Below, one piece after another: positions 11,521-23,200 of a stretch of DNA of 44,689 bases; position 1 is the stretch's first letter, and every line of letters starts with the position of its first letter. The stretch comes from Saccoglossus kowalevskii. Its lineage: Eukaryota > Hemichordata > Enteropneusta > Harrimaniidae. The notes below the pieces were generated by a model. That model was given only the letters and a program-made list of their open reading frames with translations, made no database searches and was not told where the DNA came from. The position numbers and the translations under genes were made by a program. The stretch spans positions 107,352 through 152,040 of the forward strand of contig NW_003122913.1 in NCBI RefSeq assembly GCF_000003605.2, given 5' to 3'.

Positions 11521-11706
11521 TACTGTAGAATACTTTATTTTTGCTTGGAATTTATTTTCACTGAAGGTATGCTTCATTAAAAATAAATTCCAGCGAATAT
11601 ACATTTTTCCTATATTTCACATTCAACTTGTCAAAAATCCATGAAATTAAATTCCATACAAAATGACCAAAATGATTTTTCAGCGGAAATTAAGGTATTT
11701 TACAGT
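11521..11706 (+). mobile_element. R200 MITE, copy 3
   Basis: The copy starts 'tactgtagaatactttattt' and ends 'taaggtattttacag', with the family's internal words in order. Confidence 0.85.
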
Positions 11707-13195
11707 GATAGGAACACGCCATATTTTATATATAACTTAAACTGTAAATACTGATGAATATTTTTTTAAGCTGTATAATCTATTGCTAGCATCATTTGCA
11801 AATTCTACTTCCAGCACAGTGATTATTTTATCTCATGTTCTCTCCCCATTAAAATTTGGTGTATTTACACAACACTACAGTGCAAAATTGTATATATTTT
11901 CATGTATAGTTATTGATGTATTTGCTTTTAGATTTAAAACATTGATGTTTTTTTAAATTTGTGGATAGTATTTTCTTTATTAATTATTACAATTAATAAG
12001 ATTTTTTTTCTGACATCTGCTTTTAATCCAGAGAATTTGCCTTTTCTTCAAAATGAGTATATTGATGTGATTAAGTTGGTAATTGTGGTATCCGTCCAAA
12101 CAAATTTATATAGAACATTGTGCCTATTCTTCCTGCATATTATAAATGTGCACAAGCAGATAGTTGAATTAATTTTAATAATAAGCGAAAATGCAATGAA
12201 TGCAACATGCAATAAATCATATTCTGTTTGCTGTTCTTTTTTGAGATAATAATCATGATTATGGTGATGTTTTTTTTAATACCCGTAGTTTAAAGAAACT
12301 TGCCAAACTATTACAAAAAATTGAAAATGATTGTCATGTAGAAGCTGAGAAAATTATAATTTTTTCACTTTTCCTTTAATATCACGCATTATGTATGCGT
12401 TTGTTCTGCACATATTATTTACATGAATTAGTTTATCGAAAAACAATCAAAACAATGTTGACTTCAAGGTATATAAAATATTTCTGAACATTCTGTTTTG
12501 AATTACGCTGATTGAGGATTTGTTAAGTGCCAATTTTACAATATTGTACTGGCTAATTTTTTTTTTCTTCATAAACGCATGTTCCTCTTTCAAAGAACCA
12601 TACATTTTACAGTACTTAGGGGAAGACAATTATTTGAAAGATGGGTGGTTTGATGAGCATTTTATGTATATTATTTAACCTGTCTACAGCTAAGACGAAT
12701 GAAAAGATTTATGGGTGTCATTGTTTTCATTTACTGGTTTAACCCATTGAAAACCAAAGCTAACTCTTGCGACTTTTCCATATTTAAAACATAAAATAAA
12801 ACGTTGGTCCAATTAACAAATGTGTAAACTATTTCACCAATAATTTGGTGTTGCGAATGGCATTCTTAAGATTAATGTGTTTGCAAGAAAGATTTTTTTG
12901 TTCATAAACAATATTTTGTACATGTACATGGAAAATATTTTTCTTAGACTGGAGTAATCATCCCCAGATTTAAAAATGGTCCATCCCTATATTATAATCT
13001 GGTAGTTCATTGCACATTGTTGAAGTAATTTTCCCCGTAAGCTTTATTTATATAGCTTTTGTTGTTGTTACACTTTGCAATGTTGTTCATGTCAACAAAG
13101 CATTGTTAGATTTTAGAACATAATTACTATGTACATATATCATCACTTTTTTATCAATTATTTTTAGCACAGCATAACATTTACATCTTATGTAT

Positions 13196-14000
13196 TCCGA
13201 CTCCTGTTTAGTTATATAAACATTAGAGAAATATTTGAAACAAATAATGCTTCTGTTTAGGTATTTATCTTGTCTTGATGTGTGTGACAGATTATGTGTT
13301 TATCAACAAGAAATATCAAGAATTGAAGCAACTTATAAAGCGGAGCAGTTGTCATCTCGGTCACATCCTGGAATTCAGTCCTAAGTGATGATAACAAAAC
13401 ACTAAAATGCAAAGGCTCATGGGTACTGGTAAAGACTCCCATACTTTACCAGTAGTAAAATGTGAACAAATGTTATACAATTGCGCCCTCTTGTGACTAT
13501 ATTTATATAATAAGTGTCTGCCCTCTAGTGGCAACTTTTCCAATCTTTTTGGATTCTGTTTCGTTTATGATCATTACATGTATTTCGAATCCTGTTTAGC
13601 TATATAAACATTAGAGAAATATTTGAAACAAATAATGCTTCTGTATAGTTATTTCCCTCTGTCTTGTCTAGAAATGTGTGACAGAATATGTGTTTGTCAC
13701 TTAGAAATGTCAAGAATTGATCAATTTATAGAGGGGAGCAGTTGTCATGTTGGTCACATCTGGGAATTGAGTCCTAAGTGATGATAACAAAACACTAAAA
13801 TCCAAAGACCATGGGTAGATCCTTATTTGTAACAAATGACATGCTATGCCAATCTGTTGCATGTACTGGTAAAGACTCCTACTTTAGTAGAATGTGAACA
13901 ACTGTTATACAACGGCGCCCTCTTGTGACAATATTTATACAATCAGTGTCTGCCCTCTAGTGGCAACTTTTCAATTTTTTTTTTATTCTGTTTCGTTTAT
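13196..14000. repeat. Tandem duplication, period about 390 bp, carrying old MITE-B relics
   Basis: The segment starting 'tgtttagttatataaacatt' at about 13206 recurs from about 13593, with shared 'gagaaatatttgaaacaaat', 'tcctaagtgatgataacaaa' and 'tgccctctagtggcaacttt'. The second copy keeps about 60 bases ('gatccttatttgtaaca' onward, about 13818-13865) that are missing in the first. Both contain diverged MITE family B sequence ('aaagcggagcagttgtcat'). Confidence 0.85.
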
Positions 14001-15629
14001 GAAAGTAATTGAGAATATTTGAGTTTTCTGCCAAAGTTTCTAAATATAAAGTGAAACACTCCACTGAAGCATGTCCAAATGCATAAACACGCTCATTTCA
14101 ATGATGGGTGGATTGTCTTTGTGATCTTTCAATTGTTTTTAATTTTGCTTTTTCTGTTAATGAAAAGGATAAAAAAAATCATTTAATTACCAATTCAGTC
14201 AAAATTATTTCAATCCTCAAACATGTTTAATGCAAAATCCATAGAATATAAAATTTTCTAAAGTTCATTTATTTTGTAATCTTTATACAATCTTAAAAAA
14301 TAAAATAAAAATGTTAAAAATATATTTGCATAATCTTATAACAAGTAAAATTTAATTTCATCTTCTTCAAAGAAATTTACATTTCACCCATCATAGATGA
14401 AGTTTAATCTGTACTTTCACTTACAAATTTTTTTTTTAATGAAGTCTGTTCAGGAAAAATCTACTTACAGGAAAGTTCTATATTTATAGATTTGTAAATA
14501 TGCCGTCTCTAACACAAAAAAAAGCTGTTTTCAGAAAAAAAGAATTCAACTGTAGTATACTTGCCCGCTGAAATGAAAATACAATATAGAGAACAGTTTT
14601 CATGGCAAAAAAAATCAGTGAAAATATATTTCTCAAATAATATTGTTGTTTTTAGGTAGATTCTAATTATTTAATGTTAATTAATATGCCATATTTTCTC
14701 AATATGCATATGCTCAAAAAAAATCATATTTTAATGACTCTATCTATAATAAACTCATGATTTGGGGATATGTGCTATTCTGTCATAGATTTACTTTTAA
14801 TGGAAAAATATGGAACTGTTCACTATTTTTTATGTATATATTAGAGTAAACTCCCAAGATCTTGAACACAATGTAATTCTAAAATGTGCTGAGCAAGCTC
14901 AAACATCCCTAAGCTGAAAGTCGGGTGTGTACCCTTAAAAGAAAAAAAACTGTGTGATTATTATGGTAAATAATCTGTTTTTCACTTTACATTGTAGGGG
15001 CATTGCAAGATTGCTGGGAACATAATTTTCAATTGGGAACCCAGCTTGTACACAAGCGCCTCTGTTACAATACTTCCCTAATCTTTTCTTTGATCACATT
15101 GTGTGTTGTGTTCCTGCATTCTAAAATAACAAAACTGTAAAAATTATTAAATTGTTCTCCAATAATATATATTATCCTAACAATCAGTACAAAAAAAAAC
15201 CAAACGTTATAAAATTTACACCTATGATGGCGCTTGACTGTTAATTACAATAGTTTTCCATTTAAAATATCAACTTAGCATTAACATTAAGGGTGGTGGA
15301 TAAAACACAAACACAACAACTGTAATCTTCTCATTTAGGGGGGGGGTTAAAAAGGATTTTTAATTATTGGATACAAAAATCTCACTATGTTTGTTGTTTT
15401 ATTATATGGTTAATTCAATAATAGTTATATTTATTTCACACTTGGAAACATTCATTCAGGGAGGTGAGAGTAAGCTGATGATGTCTAATGAAAAAGATTA
15501 CGTTTGCTGTGTGAATGTTTTAATCATTCACAGCCTTTCAAAATAATGAGGATATCAATTCATTAAAAATATTCTGTACATAAATATAAATCTATATGTA
15601 TACAAATAGTCTAAATATTTCCGTGCTAT

Positions 15630-15679
15630 NNNNNNNNNNNNNNNNNNNNNNNNNNNNNNNNNNNNNNNNNNNNNNNNNN
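15630..15679. other. Assembly gap (50 N)
   Basis: A run of exactly 50 unknown bases. Confidence 1.
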
Positions 15680-16295
15680 TAGTTCAAGCATTTCTTTACT
15701 CCACTGTGTAAATTAATAAAAACCTCAGATGAACCCCCTCTTCCATTACTTAAAACATTTGTCTCATTTTTACCTTACCCGTACCATCAAAGATGGAAGG
15801 AAAAGATATATTAGGGGAAACATTTCTGTCTGTCTGGCATTGTCGTTGTTGTAATCGTCGTTAATAATTGTTATTGTGGCACAATAACTTTACTAATTCT
15901 ATTCCAAACTTTATCAAACTTGGTCACCTTATTCATCAGTATGAATGACAGATGTCCTGTATGAAAATATCATGCAAAAATTGAGAAAATCTGATAAAAT
16001 ATTTTGACTGTTTCTACTTGACTTATCACTGGTGATACACATACAAAGGTCACTTATCTCAGTGGAAATATGCATTGTTGTATGTGTTCAATGAAGCAAA
16101 TCATTTATCTTGTAATAATATCCTTGGTAATGTATCTCCCAAATTCCATGGGATTACTAGACTGGGTTTCAATGCCAACTCATGGAGAGAGTTGTCGCAC
16201 TGTCTGATACACATTTGCAAACCTACCAATAATGTCAAATTATCAATATAATAAGCACTCCTATGAATTGGGTGTTAAACTTCTGTATTAGTATT

Positions 16296-16861
16296 ATTCA
16301 AAGTAATTCAGACATTTTAGTATAAAAACAAATGCCTCATCTCAGAAAAAAAGTGCTGCATTTAGACGTGTACAGAATTGTAAAACATGCAAGATAACAG
16401 AAAATCTTAGCTGGATTTTGTACAGGTATCTGTCAAAAATTAATGATTTAATAATATGAACTGCCTCATTATATTCATTGTACCACGACAGTATTATTTG
16501 TAAAGTAAAAAGCGCCCTTTCAGGTAACTATCATGTTGCAAGCTCTGCTTTGTATGCAAATCAACTTCGGCCTTGAAGTACGTTGTATGTACTAGTACCA
16601 TGTTTCTAAAAAAGTTTGTTGGTGTCCAGTACAGAGAGAAGTCAACAGTACTGTTGCCTCCTGAGAATGTACATCTTCAAACACTGCATGTGAATGAGAT
16701 ATGTTGTTGTTTACAAACTAAAGTTTTACCCAGAATTCAGTATGATTCTTCTGTTTACTTTTCATATAATACAGTAGTCACACAATAAAGGTCTAAATGC
16801 AGCACTTTTTTCTGAGATGAGGCATTTGTTTTATACTAAAATATCTGAATTACTTTGAATA
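16296..16861. repeat. Long inverted repeat / fold-back element, ~70-bp arms
   Basis: The left arm (16296-16366: 'attcaaagtaattcagac', 'aacaaatgcctcatctcag', 'aagtgctgcatttagac') is matched in reverse complement by 16791-16861 with very few differences. The spacer is about 425 bp. It lies 230-800 bp downstream of the GLTP gene's stop codon, so it may fall in that transcript's 3' UTR and could form a long hairpin. It could equally be a MITE. Confidence 0.85.
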
Positions 16862-17088
16862 AAGCTAGAAATGATGTCCCTTAAAATAATTAAACAAATT
16901 AGTCACCAATGTTTTTGGAAGATATTTACATCAATCAAGGATATTCAGTAGACTGTTTCCCCGCTGTTGTATACATCTCAAAACCTGTTTGTATTCAAAA
17001 TTAATTATGACAATGAATTTTCATATTGAAACAAACTATGATAAGAGAATAATATTATATAACAAAGGGCAAGGTCACCAGAGTACAA

Positions 17089-17274
17089 CTATGTTTCAAT
17101 GTGGTAATCTTCAAAGTATTTCCTTAAAATATCAAGTATGGTCTTGATATCCAACAAATATTTGTCCATTTGTTTAAAAAGAAGTTCATCATAATGAGGA
17201 TCTTCATTGTCCTTGGAATTGACGGCCAAGCTGTCTAAGAAATTTCTGCGATTCACCAAAGCAATAAAACCGAC
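17089..17274 (-). CDS. GLTP gene exon 9 (C-terminal helices, stop)
   Basis: The exon starts after 'cattttcacag' and ends at TAG (17091-17089). It encodes VGFIALVNRRNFLDSLAVNS and onward to YHIET. NRRNFL corresponds to the conserved PxRxxFL segment of GLTP proteins. The remainder (DKYLLDIKTILDILRKYFED) is the amphipathic C-terminal helix region. Confidence 0.92.
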   Translation of the reverse strand, partial: VGFIALVNRRNFLDSLAVNSKDNEDPHYDELLFKQMDKYLLDIKTILDILRKYFEDYHIET

Positions 17275-20200
17275 CTGTGAAAATGAGAGAATTGAAAATA
17301 ACTATATACTTCTAAAGTATATGTAAAAATGTGGTTTTATTTCACAACAATAAATTTTTCAAATCACAAGAAATCAGTAAAAAATTAATTGCTACTGATT
17401 GTGTTATGTAAATTAATTAATTAATTAATTGGAGAGAATTAAAACTCACCCTGAAAATTTTCTGGACGAACCAATTATGATAGGGAAGCAGAGTTTCGTC
17501 ATAAGCCCTATCTGACAAGATAAATATAAAATACGTAAATTTCATATCACATGTATAACTTCACAGAATACCAAACACACACATGGTAAAATATAATGTA
17601 AATCATTTCAATTAACATGACAAATATACATAAACCTGAGGGAATGTGGGAAAATTTTGAAACAGTTGGATCTTTAAAGCGTCTTGTTACAGTGTAGAGC
17701 AGGGGGGGGGGGGGGTATTTGTTGTGTTGTTGCTATGTTTTTGAAGGCAACTGGAGATAAATGTAATCATAAAATGCTCATAACCACAAGATGTGTTACT
17801 ATGGTAACACCTTCACAAAATTTATTTTTTAATTATTATGATAAGAAGCAGGATCTCAATTCTCTAAATTGTAAAAGTATCAAGAAAACTTTAATAGGAA
17901 TTTTGGCTGATTTCACCTAGTACTTTTTTTTTTTAGAGAGAAACTACTTTATTTGTGATAAAAAAAATCTAAATATATCTACTATAGATAATCACTTATT
18001 TAACATGACATGACTTATAATTAAATAAATGAAAAAATATTTTTAAGTTTTTTGACAAAATTTAAGTGTTCTGACAATTAGACTGTTCACACTCCTTGCA
18101 TAATATTCTGGGAATAAAGCAAACAAGCCATAGAGCCATTTCCAGTAATTTGAGGTATTTGATTGTCACATGACATCATCTATATCACAGAGTAAAATTT
18201 AGGTATATTTCAGTGAATAATCATAATGCTACAGTAATTTCATAGCTACACTCACACAAATAAATGTTTACAAATATGGTGGATAGCAATCAGTTTTTTG
18301 ACTTCTCCTAAAAGCAAGCAAATAAATTCAAATACTGTAAAATACTTTATTTTCGCTTGGAATTTATTTTCGCTGAAGGAATGATTCAGTGAAAATAAAA
18401 TCCAGCGAATATACCTTTTTTCCTATATTTTACATTCAACTCGTTGAAAATCAGTGAAAATATATTCTGTACAAATCACCCAAAAAGTCTTTTCAGCGAA
18501 AATTAATTCCAGCTAAAATAAAGTATTTTACAGTATTGTCAAAATTATGCTTGGTCATAGTAAAAATCTTTTTAGGTTGATGGCATACATCATATAGTGT
18601 GTGTGACATAGGTAAAGACCAGCCTATGAAAATTTCTGATTACAATACTACTAAGGCAGATTTGGATTATCACACGATCTAAATCCTACTTTAAGCTAAT
18701 AAACTTCCTCTTGTGTTTAGTGCTTAGCTCCTTTGTTAAGTACAACAACAAATATCCCATTCCTTAACTAGGAAAACATGAATACTTAATGGATTTAATT
18801 TATTTACATTATCACATGTAATATTAGGGATTGGGTTAGAGACATACTTTGGTATTACTTATTATTTTACTTTCTCTATTTTTAACACCTTGACTACTCT
18901 ATTGACATTGGCTATTTATTTTTATTATTTAACTTTCGAACCAACTTGAGCTAACTGACAGACGTTCAAAACATGCACAGAATGACCAAAATGCACATGT
19001 TTCATACAAATTAAAAAAAAAGTTGGAAGCTGAAATTTTTTTTAGACAAGACCAATAATAGCCTGATGAGATCGTGTGAGTTGCACCATCAGCGGAGCTC
19101 CAAACCCAACACACGCCTGACAGAACGATGTAGTTTTTCACTTCCCTCAATGATTTTTTCTCGGTACCAAACAAATTGCAGGAACGTCAGATAGTGACAG
19201 CCATCAAAGGGTAACCATTAACTGCAGAGTTTATTTGTTTGTTGACATAATGTGTGATAAGCTGCTGACAAATTTTCACCCAATGTTTATCATCTTGTTG
19301 AAAACAGTCTGTGATTTTTGCCGACAATGCAAACACGGCTTTGATTGACGGTGTTACCATGACCACCAAAATGAACAGACATTGAAACTCATTGCAAGAA
19401 GGCGTGAACTTTACGAATTCGCAGTATTGATCTTGCCGACGAGACATACGCTATTCTGTCAGGTGTTAGTGAGGTCTGATGCTATTTGGTCGATGAGGGC
19501 CTACTCACACCTACATGAAAGGTTTGAGCATTAATAGAAGAGAAGAATGCACAAATGTGCATTTTTGATGACATTGTCTTTTCACATTGATGACAATTTT
19601 GTGGCTTATAATTTATGTCGCATCATAAGATAACAAATCTTAGTTTATAAAAAGTACTCACTTGCCGCTTCATGTAATTCTATACCAGATTCTATATATT
19701 TCATCAATTGATACAGAAATTCCATTGATCTGAAAATCACACATACATTAAAATTAGGGTGAAACAAATATTCAGGTTTCTGGTCAAATAATAAGTCAGT
19801 TAACATTTTGTTATTGTTCTGTAAGTGATAAATTCAAATATAAGTTCAAGATTAACAGACAATTTAAATAATAAATTACTAAAATATTCATGCGATGACT
19901 CGTTTTTTTATTTTTTTGTATTAAAGGGCAATGGTCGTTGTGCCACGCATGTACGAGATATGTAAACAAAGATGGCGACTTTGACTGTTGCGCAGCCCAA
20001 CGAGTACAAATTAAAACATTACCAAGTGTAATTAGGTATTTTTTAGGTGATTGGAAGGTATCGAAGGAGTCACCGGCGGTAATTACTGCAAATCGTGCTC
20101 AGGTCAAAACTCATACTTGTGATTTTCACTAGAAGAGGGCATTGGATTGTGGGAAAATCAATGTTTATCAACACAAACACTTGTGCGATGCGATGACCAC

Positions 20201-23200
20201 TGACAGTTATAAGATTATTTAATATCTATACTACGAAGTATTAAAGTTCAATGTTTATCATTTAATAAAAATGTTTTCATATACATGTATTAAAGATTTG
20301 AATTGACAAAACATCTTCTGAAACAAAAAAACAATCATTTCCATACTCTTCTGTATATGGCACACTTCACAAAAATGTGAGATGTTCCTGTTTTAAACTG
20401 ACGCAAACAATGACAAGAAACAATCCTATTTATTTGGTCTTGTACAAGATAGTTTATTCCGAAACACTGATACACAAAATCAACTGAAAAATTCTGAAAG
20501 TTACATTTCAGAATTTAGAATATAGTCTGAATGAATGACCATTATGAGCAAAAACAGATATTTAAAGCGGGAAGGTCGTCACCTGTACACATGCAGGAAT
20601 TGAGAACCAATCGATGATAACAACACTCGCTAATAACGCAAAGCCTCATGGATAGACGCTTGTTTATAAACAATGACACGCTATGGCCATCTGGCGCATG
20701 CGTAGGTGACGACTCCCCCGCTTTAAAATTGTTATTCCTACCTTTTCAGGAATCTGATCCCTTTTGTAGCAACTTGATCGTCTTCTTTCATTTCAAACTC
20801 AACGTTAATAAGACGTTGCAAATTGGTGTATAATTCTGGATTTTCATTATATCGAGTTCTGATTCTCTGAAAATATAAACAAAATTGTAATAATAAATTT
20901 TTTGAAAATAAAATCTGCTTGAAATTTTTAATGTAATACTTATAACGACTTAATTTTCCCTGCTAGAAAATTTAGCGATTTGAGGATTTTACGACATTCA
21001 TGAGGGCAAAAGTTTCAAAAATACTTGTCACTCCATTCATATGTTGTATGACCACAAAAATATCCTCTGCTACAAAATATGCCTCTTGAGAAATTTACAT
21101 GATTTGCAGTATTTGTAATGGATATCATGTTTTGACATACACAATTAGACTGTCGACAGTCTTCGGGCCTAATTTGTTAGTACCGGTATACTAAAATATA
21201 CTAATCATTCTCTGTTCAGTACCGATGGAAAACCACTTAATGTTGCGTGAGGGCATTTACAAGCGACATTTCTCGCAAACATTTCGATTTAGTATACTAA
21301 GAAATCAGACCTTAAGACTGTCGACAGTCTAATACTGATTAAGTTAATTTACTAATGATAATTACCAGGTAGTGTTGTTTTTTTTCATTTGAAATTTTTT
21401 TGTATACAAAGATGCATGATTTGGCAAATTACTTATTTAATTACATTTTCAGTTTATTATTTTTAGCCTGTATATTAATTATTAAAAACGCAGTGGTCAA
21501 TATGCCATGCAAGCTCTATGGAAACCAGATGGCGAGTATTTAACAGATCAACCTGTAAAAAAAAAGATGTTACAAACTAGGCAATTCCTAGGATGGATGA
21601 AATGCATTAATGATTACCGGTATTTCAATTAAATTTAGTATTTAGTACACATCGTATCCAGATTGGAACAATTCAATGTTCATGCATATTACTGGGCGAA
21701 CTCATTGGATTATGGAACATAGTAGAATAGCTGGAATATAACCATGTCAGGAATATGATATTTTAACATTAAAATGATTGACATTTGTATCTGATCGTCA
21801 AACAAGTACTTGTCCATATTGAGAGATATTGCTCTGGAACAGCATTCAAAATCAGTCATTTTGAATACATTTATATATATAACATGATGTATAACGAATA
21901 TATAAAATTTGAATATAATCAGTCAAAGCATTTAAGAGATATGGCTCTAGAACCCCAATCATTAAAGCAGAATGGCCGTCAGTCAGCCATTTTGAATCCA
22001 ATCTGAAAAATAAAATGACGTGCATCAGGAACCCGTGTAATGTATGTACCAAGTTTGAACGAAATCCATCCATAAATGCCAGAAATGCTTGATATATAAT
22101 GATTTTTTAGCACAAAAATGACCACCATTTGGGTATTTTGAATAGGATCATCAAACCAATATATCTGTCTATCTATGACATCATGTATAATGAATATTTC
22201 AAATTTGAATATAATCAGTGAAAGCAAGTCAGAGATATGGCACGAGAGCCACAATCATTAAAACAAAATGGCCGCCAGTCAGCCATTTTGAATCTTATCT
22301 AAAAAACAAAGTTATTTGCATCAAGGTCCCATATCTCGTCTAATGTATATACCAAGTTTGAACAAAATCCATCTGTAAACAGCCGAGAAATGCTTGATTT
22401 TTAGGATTTTTTAGCACAAAAATGGCCACCATTCGGCCTTCTTGAATCAGATCCTGAAACAAAATGATGTGCATCAAGGTCCTATAATGTCTAATGTATA
22501 TACCAAGTTTGAACAAAATCCATCTGTAAACAGCCGAGAAATGCTTGATTTTGAAAATTTTTAGCTCAAAAATGGCCGCCATTCGGCCATCTTGAATCAG
22601 ATCGTGAAACAAATTGATGTGCACATGTATAATATCATGTATGATGTATGTGTTAAGTTTGATTGTGATTGGTCCAGGCATTTCTAAGATACAGGTCCGG
22701 ACGCACGCACAGACGCACGCACGGAGGTCAAAACATACATGTAAGTCCCCGTTTTTGGACTGTATCCGAACAGGGACTAAAAATTAATGTTTATCAACAC
22801 AAATCGCACATAGGCGTAGCATCATTGTCACATACAATGCATATATCAATCGTCAGCACAGCATACTCAAGCTTACAATATACTGTTAAAACTTTATTTT
22901 CGCTTGAAATTAATTTTCACAGAAGGAATAATTCAGTGAAAATGAAATCTTGTTATTTACATTCAACTTGTCAAAAATCAGTGAAAATAAAATCCATACA
23001 AAACACCCAAAATGGCGAAAATTAATTCCAGGTGAAATAAAGTGTATTTGACATGCAATGTAAACATACCTACATAAAATTGATTAATCCAAATGTCAGA
23101 CCTTGGCTGATTAATACAGTTGATGATTTATTAACCAATAATAAAAGTGTATTAACTTTTATCAAACTAGTAGCCTATATATGACCACCATGATTACAAA

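Larger units (their letters stand above)
11203..17088. other. Intergenic region between the two convergent genes
   Basis: No protein gene is supported here; short open frames are in AT-rich, low-complexity sequence. Named contents are an R200 MITE (11521-11706), a tandem duplication (13196-14000), a sequencing gap (15630-15679), and a fold-back repeat (16296-16861). The 3' UTR of the GLTP gene must begin leftward from 17088, but no clear polyadenylation signal was assigned. Confidence 0.55.

Noticed and set aside
22340-22681. 113-codon open frame on the - strand
   Set aside because: Lies in a diverged tandem repeat; its internal similarity follows the DNA repeat and it has no protein motif.
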